From positions 1-62,044 of the forward strand of contig CASGHD010000056.1 of NCBI GenBank assembly GCA_949319575.1: DNA of 62,044 nt, read 5' to 3'. The notes under the pieces were generated by a model that saw nothing but the letters and a program-made list of their open reading frames with translations, was not told the DNA's origin and searched no databases. The translations under genes and the position numbers were made by a program. Positions 56,916 to 62,044 of this stretch are shown here, piece by piece. Source of the DNA: an uncultured Anaerolineales bacterium (GTDB lineage Bacteria > Chloroflexota > Anaerolineae > Anaerolineales > Villigracilaceae). Position 1 is the stretch's first letter. The number at the start of each line of letters is the position of its first letter.

Positions 56916-57803
56916 ATGGCTCAAACTTCATTGCCCCTTCCAAACGCAAAAGAACCGTCAAACCTGAAGAACTGGCTGGGCGTGTCTCCGTTTTTCTTGT
57001 TCGCTATATTATTCATCCTTTTTCCATCGTTGTATCTGGTGGAAGGAAGTTTTATCAACCAGGAAGGTCAGTTCACCCTTCAAAATTATGCAGACCTCCT
57101 TCGATCGCCGGCAATCGTCAACGCGTATAAGTTGAGCATTCAAATTAGCGCGGCAACCGCGATTGGCGGCGGGATTTTTGGTTTCTTGCTGGCATATTCG
57201 ATCACGGTGGGCGGTCTGCCGCGGCAGTTGCGCTCGGCGTTGATCACGTTCTCGGGGGTTGCCTCGAACTTCGCCGGCGTTCCCCTGGCGTTTGCTTTCA
57301 TCGCCACACTCGGCAGGCGCGGATTTGTCACACTCCTGTTGAAAGACAACTTGAATATTGACTTATATCAAGCAGGCTTCGACTTGTACACTTTCTGGGG
57401 GCTGACCGCCATCTATATGTTCTTTCAATTCCCATTGATGGTGTTGGTGATGGTCCCCGCGCTGGATGGGCTGAAGCGCGAGTGGCGCGAAGCGGCTGAA
57501 AATTTGGGCGCGAGCTATTTCCAATATTGGACGCGAGTCGCCATGCCGATTCTACTCCCCTCCATTCTCGGTTCGATGATCCTTCTATTTGGCAACGCCT
57601 TTGGAGCCTACGCCACCGCCTACGCGTTGACTGGCGGCAGGCTGGGAATCATAACCATACAAATCGGCGCGCAGATCCGCGGGGATGTGCTACACAACCC
57701 CGGCCTGGGGTATGCCATGGCAATGGGAATGGTCATCATCATGGCTGTGTCGCTGATCGGATATTCATGGCTTCAAAAGGTCTCCGAAAGGTGGTTGCGA
57801 TGA
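56916..57803 (+). CDS. ABC transporter permease 1
   Basis: A 295-residue inner-membrane permease with six hydrophobic segments. It has the cytosolic EAA loop REAAENLGASYFQYWTRVAM-PILLPSILG that contacts the ATPase, as in PotB-type permeases. I chose the ATG at 56916 (MAQTSLPLP), with GAGGA upstream. The stop overlaps the next start by 4 nt (ATGA). Confidence 0.9.
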   Translation: MAQTSLPLPNAKEPSNLKNWLGVSPFFLFAILFILFPSLYLVEGSFINQEGQFTLQNYADLLRSPAIVNAYKLSIQISAATAIGGGIFGFLLAYSITVGGLPRQLRSALITFSGVASNFAGVPLAFAFIATLGRRGFVTLLLKDNLNIDLYQAGFDLYTFWGLTAIYMFFQFPLMVLVMVPALDGLKREWREAAENLGASYFQYWTRVAMPILLPSILGSMILLFGNAFGAYATAYALTGGRLGIITIQIGAQIRGDVLHNPGLGYAMAMGMVIIMAVSLIGYSWLQKVSERWLR

Positions 57804-58684
57804 GCGATACACCCTTTGATGTTTCGGCGGGTCAGGGCGGACCTGGCAAAAAACGCTGGTCATTGTTGCGGATCGGCGGTCGTTTTTGGAGTTGGGTTTG
57901 GTTCATCCTCGGCGCGGTCTATTTCCTCGTGCCATTGTTCGCCACCCTGAGACATTCCCTCCGCATGGAGCGGGATGTGATTGGCTTCAAGGCGTATGAA
58001 CGCGCTTTTGAAGACCCAAGTTTTCTGGAAACCTTTTTGTTGTCTAACGCGCTCGCAGTCGCAACGATCGTATGTAGCGCTCTTTTGATCGTCCCCACCG
58101 CCTATTGGATTCGCCTGCGTTTGCCGCAAGCGCGGCGCATCGCGGAATTCATCACGCTATTGCCATTCGTCATTCCCGCGATCATTCTCGTGTTCGGTCT
58201 TATCCGAACCTATAGCACGCATTTCACCATACCCTTTACCGATATTGAATTGTTCCAGCCTTTAACTACGACCAAATTTGGAACATATGCCTTGATCACC
58301 GCCGGCTACATGGTGCTTGCCATGCCCTACATGTACCGCTCGGTGGATACCGGCATGCGCGTGGTGGACATCCGCACGTTGACTGAAGCCGCGCAAAGTT
58401 TGGGCGCGGGCTGGTTCACCATTATCACGCAGGTAATTCTGCCCAACGTCCGATCCGCGTTGTTGAGCGGGGCATTGCTCACGTTTGCCATCGTGGTCGG
58501 CGAGGTAACGTTAGCCTCGTTCCTCGGCGTCGACGCCTTCGGTCCATACTTGTTTTTGATCGGTCAGCATAAAGCGTATGAGCCTGCCGCGCTGTCGTTT
58601 GTCACCTTCCTGATGACCTGGTTTGCCATGGGCATGATCCAATTTGTCACCGGCGGGCAGGGACAAGCCACAGGCGCGCACTAG
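57800..58684 (+). CDS. ABC transporter permease 2
   Basis: A 294-residue permease, PotC-like, with six hydrophobic segments and the EAA loop LTEAAQSLGAGWFTIITQVI, then LPNVRSALLSGALLTFAI. The ATG at 57800 overlaps the stop of permease 1 (ATGA), so the two are coupled and probably form the heterodimeric channel. The longer upstream frame is a shadow of permease 1. Confidence 0.9.
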   Translation: MSDTPFDVSAGQGGPGKKRWSLLRIGGRFWSWVWFILGAVYFLVPLFATLRHSLRMERDVIGFKAYERAFEDPSFLETFLLSNALAVATIVCSALLIVPTAYWIRLRLPQARRIAEFITLLPFVIPAIILVFGLIRTYSTHFTIPFTDIELFQPLTTTKFGTYALITAGYMVLAMPYMYRSVDTGMRVVDIRTLTEAAQSLGAGWFTIITQVILPNVRSALLSGALLTFAIVVGEVTLASFLGVDAFGPYLFLIGQHKAYEPAALSFVTFLMTWFAMGMIQFVTGGQGQATGAH

Positions 58685-58708
58685 AGAAATTTGTAGCGGA
58701 GAATCCTC

Positions 58709-59767
58709 ATGTCTTATTTGTCCCTCGAAAAAGTGACCAAGCAATTTGGAGACGCGGTGGTGGTGGATAACTTCAACCTCGGTATCGAGAAAGGCGAGTT
58801 CGTTTCTTTTCTGGGTCCATCGGGTTGCGGGAAGACAACCACGCTTCGAATGGTGGCGGGGTTTGAACTCCCCACTTCCGGCAGAATCACGTTGGATGGT
58901 GTTGATATTACAGATAAAGCCCCGAACCAACGCAATGTCGGGATGATCTTTCAGGCATACGCCTTGTTCCCGAACATGACCGTCGCGCAAAACATTGGCT
59001 TCGGGTTGCGCATTCGCAAGACGAATTCTGCCGATATCCACGCCCGTGTGGAAGAGATGCTCAACCTCGTGAACCTCGAGAAACACGCCAACAAATATCC
59101 CTACCAACTTTCAGGCGGACAGCAGCAACGGGTCTCGCTCGCCCGCGCGCTTGCCATCCGACCTGAGGTGTTATTGCTCGATGAGCCTCTCTCCGCGTTA
59201 GACGCGAAGATTCGCGTGTCATTGCGGGCAGAAATCCGCGCGATTCAAAAACGACTCGGCATCACTGCCATTTTCGTGACGCACGACCAAGAAGAAGCAT
59301 TATCCATTTCAGATCGAATCGTCGTGATGAATGTCGGCGAGATGGAACAGGTCGGCACGCCGTTTGAAATTTACAATTTTCCCAAAACGCAATTTGTGGC
59401 GAACTTCGTCGGTTCGTTGAACAATGCCGACGCCGAAGTGGTTGACCCCGCGAATGGCATCCTTGCGATGGATGGCGTCCACTTCAAGACTGCCGAAGAG
59501 GATTTTTCAAGCCGCAGAAAAGGCGATAAGGTCAAAATTTCCGTTCGCCCCGAGCGTTTTAGTTTCGCCATTGAACCGAAGAAGGATAATGTTGTGGACT
59601 GCCTAATCGAAAGTATCACCTTCCTTGGTTCGGTTGTGCGCATCCAAATAAAAATCGGCAACACTAACTTCAACATGGATACGTTCAACAATCCCTTCCT
59701 CGAGCTTCCCGCTATTGGAGCGAAGGAGCAGGTGATGTGTTCGAAGGAAGCGGTGCTGGTGCTCTGA
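58709..59767 (+). CDS. ABC transporter ATP-binding protein
   Basis: A 352-residue ATPase. Walker A is GPSGCGKTTTLRM, the Q-loop is in GMIFQAYALFPNMTVAQNIG, the signature is QLSGGQQQRVSLARALAIRP, Walker B is EVLLLDEPLSALDAKIRVSL, and the H-loop is in AIFVTHDQEEALSISDRIVV. A TOBE domain follows (about 240-350; KVKISVRPERFSF). It energises the importer with the two permeases and the lipoprotein. The ATG at 58709 follows permease 2 by 24 nt. Confidence 0.94.
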   Translation: MSYLSLEKVTKQFGDAVVVDNFNLGIEKGEFVSFLGPSGCGKTTTLRMVAGFELPTSGRITLDGVDITDKAPNQRNVGMIFQAYALFPNMTVAQNIGFGLRIRKTNSADIHARVEEMLNLVNLEKHANKYPYQLSGGQQQRVSLARALAIRPEVLLLDEPLSALDAKIRVSLRAEIRAIQKRLGITAIFVTHDQEEALSISDRIVVMNVGEMEQVGTPFEIYNFPKTQFVANFVGSLNNADAEVVDPANGILAMDGVHFKTAEEDFSSRRKGDKVKISVRPERFSFAIEPKKDNVVDCLIESITFLGSVVRIQIKIGNTNFNMDTFNNPFLELPAIGAKEQVMCSKEAVLVL

Positions 59768-59773
59768 ACGAGC

Positions 59774-59845
59774 GTATACAAGTACACAAGTAAACAGGTA
59801 AACATGTGGGCGCGCGCGTGCGCGTTTACTTGTTTACCTGTCTAC
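59774..59845. repeat. Octamer array, inverted pair
   Basis: GTATACAA, GTACACAA, GTAAACAG, GTAAACAT, a GC-alternating loop (GTGGGCGCGCGCGTGCGC), then GTTTAC, TTGTTTAC, CTGTCTAC. The arms can form a long hairpin between the ATPase and kinase genes. Confidence 0.88.
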
Positions 59846-59861
59846 ATTAACCGAGGCGAAC

Positions 59862-60761
59862 ATGGCTGTTATTGATGAAGTGGTCGCAAAAATTTCAGAT
59901 TGGAATGGAAAGAATATTTCGATCACTCCTCTTTCAGGCGGGTTGACCAACTCCAATTTCAAAGTGGAAGTGGATGGCGCGCCGTATTTTGTGCGCGTGC
60001 CTGGGGCGAGTACCGAGCTCCTTGCCATTGACCGCGCCAACGAATACCACAACACCAAAGCCGCATCTGAAGCAGGCGTCGCGCCGAAAATTATTCATCA
60101 CTTGCCTGAATATAATGTGATGGTGATCGAATTCCTGAACGGACAAACCATGTCGAAGGATTCGTTGAATCAGCCGGGGATGCCGTCGCGGATGTCTCGC
60201 GCCATCAAGCGACTCCACGCCGCTCCACGCTTCTTGCGGGACTTCAACATGTTCCGCCTCACGGAATATTATCTCAGCCTTTGCAAAGACCGCGCCATCA
60301 AAACCCCTGATGGCTACAGGGAACGTATGTTAACAGTCAGCGTGATAGAAGATGCAATGAATGTCAAACCGCTTGCAACCGTTCCGTGCAACAATGACCT
60401 GCTCGCCGAAAACTACATTGACGATGGGAATCAACTTTGGCTGATTGACTACGAATACAGCGGCAACAACGACCCAACGTTTGAGTTGGGCAACACCTGC
60501 CAGGAAATGCAATTCTCTAATTCTCAGATCGAAGAAGTCTGCGCCGCGTATTTTGGAAATGTCTCTCCCGCCATGATCGCCCGCATGAAACTCAACATGA
60601 TCATGTCCGATGTCGGCTGGGGACTCTGGGCGGCGATTCAAGCAAACATCTCCACGATTGACTTCGACTTCTGGGGCTGGGCAATTGAAAGATGGGGCAG
60701 GGCGGAGGAGAAGATGGATTCGGAAGAGTTCGAGGGGTGGTTGAGGGAAGTGAGACAGTAG
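59862..60761 (+). CDS. Choline/ethanolamine-kinase-like phosphotransferase (APH fold)
   Basis: A 299-residue kinase of the aminoglycoside phosphotransferase/choline kinase superfamily. The N-lobe has PLSGGLTNSNFKVEVDGAPY, with YFVRVPGAST supplying the ATP-binding region. The C-lobe has the catalytic CNNDLLAENYID (Brenner-like motif, here NND instead of HxD) and LWLIDYEYSGNNDPTFELGN with the metal-binding Asp. In choline kinases this pattern (C-N-D-x-x-x-x-N, then IDYEY) is the rule, so choline, ethanolamine or a related amino alcohol is a likely substrate. It follows the ABC importer across an octamer array. The stop codon is the TAG of the next array's first unit. Confidence 0.83.
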   Translation: MAVIDEVVAKISDWNGKNISITPLSGGLTNSNFKVEVDGAPYFVRVPGASTELLAIDRANEYHNTKAASEAGVAPKIIHHLPEYNVMVIEFLNGQTMSKDSLNQPGMPSRMSRAIKRLHAAPRFLRDFNMFRLTEYYLSLCKDRAIKTPDGYRERMLTVSVIEDAMNVKPLATVPCNNDLLAENYIDDGNQLWLIDYEYSGNNDPTFELGNTCQEMQFSNSQIEEVCAAYFGNVSPAMIARMKLNMIMSDVGWGLWAAIQANISTIDFDFWGWAIERWGRAEEKMDSEEFEGWLREVRQ

Positions 60762-60805
60762 ACACGGAAACAAGTACACAAGTAGACACGTGTTTACTTG
60801 TGTAC
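60758..60805. repeat. Octamer array, inverted pair (short)
   Basis: GTAGACAC, GGAAACAA, GTACACAA, GTAGACAC, then GTGTTTAC, TTGTGTAC. The first unit supplies the stop codon of the kinase gene. Confidence 0.85.
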
Positions 60806-60826
60806 CATCTTCCCAAAGGATGCATA

Positions 60827-61345
60827 ATGAGCGAGAGAAAACCACTGTATGAATCCCCAGGAGTGAAAGGCAAACGCGGATTTGAGGATTTAGAATGTTA
60901 TCAACTCGCGGTGGAAGTGATGGCAAAAATACATGCATTTTCTAAAACCTTGCCTCCCAATGAGAAATTCGATATGTATGCCCAAATCAGACGCGCATCT
61001 AAAAACGCGACTGGAAATATCGGCGAAGCCTACGGGCGTTATCATTATCTCGACAGTTTGCACTATTATTCCATTGCTCGCGGCGAGTTGAACGAAACGC
61101 TGGCAAGGCTGATTGATGCGCGAGTGTTGGAATACATCAATCAACCTGATTTCGAATCGCTTTACAAGCTCATTCGTCAGGCAGAACAAACTTTAAACGG
61201 CTATATGAGTTATGTCCGCCGTCAACGCGCTGGCTCACAAGAGTATGGGGATAAGAAGTTGAGTGAGGATTCCGCAGAGTATGAAGTAGATTTGCTGGAT
61301 GATGAGAACGTAGACACGGAAACTGGTAAACAAGGAAACACGTAG
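60827..61345 (+). CDS. Four-helix-bundle protein (23S rRNA-IVP/S23 type)
   Basis: A 172-residue helical protein of the S23 four-helix-bundle family: FEDLECYQLAVEVMAKIHAF, QIRRASKNATGNIGEAYGRY, then HYYSIARGELNETLARLIDA and SLYKLIRQAEQTLNGYMSYV. These proteins are scattered through bacterial genomes, often as lone genes or inside rRNA intervening sequences; the function is unknown. I chose the ATG at 60827 with AAGGA upstream. The last dozen residues (NVDTETGKQGNT) and the stop are encoded by octamer-repeat units, so the natural C-terminus was probably altered by the repeat. Confidence 0.82.
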   Translation: MSERKPLYESPGVKGKRGFEDLECYQLAVEVMAKIHAFSKTLPPNEKFDMYAQIRRASKNATGNIGEAYGRYHYLDSLHYYSIARGELNETLARLIDARVLEYINQPDFESLYKLIRQAEQTLNGYMSYVRRQRAGSQEYGDKKLSEDSAEYEVDLLDDENVDTETGKQGNT

Positions 61346-61404
61346 ACGCATAAAGCCTGTGTGCTTACCCATTTGTTTACCTGTCTACATGTGTACCTGT
61401 ATAC
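61310..61404. repeat. Octamer array, inverted pair
   Basis: GTAGACAC, GGAAACTG, GTAAACAA, GGAAACAC, GTAGACGC, spacer, then TTGTTTAC, CTGTCTAC, ATGTGTAC, CTGTATAC. The left arm is translated as the end of the four-helix-bundle protein. Confidence 0.85.
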
Positions 61405-61423
61405 TTCTCTCCGAAGGAGACCC

Positions 61424-62044
61424 ATGAAAACCCAAGCAGAAATAGTCGTCATCGGCGGCGGGATTTACGGAACAAGCGTCGCATATCATTTACATAAACT
61501 CGGCAAGCGCGATATTGTCCTTCTCGAAAAAGGCGATATCGCCAGCGGAGAATCGTCGCACGCGGCGGGGGTGGTGACACAATTCGCCACATCCAAGACG
61601 ATGATGCAGTTCCGCAAATATTCCATCGAGTTGTGGAGTGAGCTTGGGTTCTTCCACCACGTCGGGAGTTTGAGGGTGGCGTCCAGCGCGGACCAGCTCA
61701 AAGAGTTGGAAAGAAGCGTGAGTCGGGCGCGGGCAATCGGCATGGAGGTGGAAATCATCTCCCCAGCGGAGGCGCTCAAGATCATGCCGCAGATCACGGA
61801 CAAGGATCTCTACGGCGCGATCTATCTTCCGCGCGATGGTCATCTTTCGCCGTACGACACGACGACGGGCTTGGCGCGCATCATCAAAGAGATGGGCGTG
61901 GAGGTGAACACGAACACGCGCGTCACGGGGATCGAGCTTTCGCCGCGCGGAGAAATTCAAGCAGTGATTACAGATAAAGGTGTTATCAAAACAAATATTG
62001 TTGTGAATGCCGCGGGCATGTGGGCGCCGCGACTCACTGCAATG
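61424..62044 (+). CDS. FAD-dependent oxidoreductase, sarcosine/dimethylglycine-dehydrogenase-like (partial)
   Basis: 207 codons are open to the end of the window. The N-terminus MKTQAEIVVIGGGIYGTSVA, then YHLHKLGKRDIVLLEKGDIA, is the dinucleotide-binding fold of the DAO family. SGESSHAAGVVTQFATSKTM is the motif next to the flavin in dimethylglycine and sarcosine dehydrogenases, and GAIYLPRDGHLSPYDTTTGL and NIVVNAAGMWAPRL fit the same group. Such enzymes demethylate N-methylated glycines, often with a folate-binding C-terminal part, which would lie outside. The ATG at 61424 has AAGGAGA upstream. With the importer and the choline-kinase-like gene it suggests an amine or betaine catabolic locus. 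Confidence 0.85.
   Translation, partial: MKTQAEIVVIGGGIYGTSVAYHLHKLGKRDIVLLEKGDIASGESSHAAGVVTQFATSKTMMQFRKYSIELWSELGFFHHVGSLRVASSADQLKELERSVSRARAIGMEVEIISPAEALKIMPQITDKDLYGAIYLPRDGHLSPYDTTTGLARIIKEMGVEVNTNTRVTGIELSPRGEIQAVITDKGVIKTNIVVNAAGMWAPRLTAM

Noticed and set aside
32899-61404. CRISPR arrays, considered for the octamer arrays
   Set aside because: Units are 8 bp, adjoin without spacers and are arranged as inverted pairs; no cas genes are present.
1-62044. tRNA or rRNA genes
   Set aside because: I found no cloverleaf with a CCA end or conserved rRNA stretch, although I could not run a scan.

Overview
The window is one contiguous piece of a bacterial chromosome with moderate GC. Gene content and style point to Chloroflexota, most likely an Anaerolineae-type organism. 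The supporting features are an rpsF-ssb-rpsR-PpiC block, rnc beside smc, a BTAD/ATPase/TPR regulator, secreted proteins with Thr/Pro/Ala-rich linkers, and gaps crowded with short degenerate repeats. This placement is inferred from style; no rRNA or tRNA gene is visible to confirm it.

Layout. 1-12 kb: start of a Clp ATPase gene (minus strand), a GNAT acetyltransferase, a small membrane protein, a polytopic membrane protein coupled to a P1 peptidase, an orphan type I restriction HsdR, glutamine synthetase, an EamA transporter and an Ada-like DNA repair protein. 12-22.9 kb: a candidate structured RNA, a flavin amine oxidase, a GH25 lysozyme with LysM domains, a Pit phosphate transporter with its DUF47 partner, a tryptophanase-family enzyme, a small XRE-regulated membrane operon behind a palindromic operator, a dihaem cytochrome c and several small proteins, one of them apparently a chimera. 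22.9-32.9 kb: a REP-associated transposase with flanking palindromes that seems to have rebuilt the start of a BTAD regulator, then DUF3592, DUF2330, RecJ, a linker-rich membrane protein and a class III aminotransferase. 33-41.9 kb: rpsF-ssb-rpsR-PPIase, smc, rnc and an aldo/keto reductase. 42.9-51.7 kb: the tRNA asparagine/amidation block aspS-gatC-gatA-gatB, an accessory cassette bounded by a 145-bp duplication of the gatB 3' end, decayed small modules, and asnS. 51.9 kb to end: a phosphoesterase, an APC permease, a nucleotidyltransferase-fold protein, a complete ABC importer, a choline-kinase-like phosphotransferase, a four-helix-bundle protein and a truncated sarcosine/dimethylglycine-dehydrogenase-like oxidoreductase. 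The last group looks like an uptake and catabolism locus for a small amine.

The strongest new observation is upstream of aspS. An extended -10 promoter is followed almost at once by a 28-codon ORF containing ten consecutive Asn/Asp codons. After it come three mutually exclusive pairings (1:2 of 8 bp, 2:3 of 10 bp, 3:4 of 9 bp plus an inner 3 bp), the last being an intrinsic terminator. This is the architecture of a classical ribosome-mediated attenuator. The AspRS it precedes carries His31 and Gly83, the residues I recall for non-discriminating enzymes that also charge tRNA-Asn, and gatCAB follows. A leader that reads both Asn and Asp codons therefore fits the expected products of the operon.

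The gaps hold at least six repeat families: octamer arrays (GTANACAN ... NTGTNTAC), heptamer arrays, transposase-linked REP palindromes, MITE-like elements with 12-bp terminal repeats, 13-15-bp perfect inverted repeats with 3-nt spacers, and paired degenerate arms. Several of them now supply start regions, ribosome-binding sites, stop codons or in-frame coding segments of neighbouring genes.
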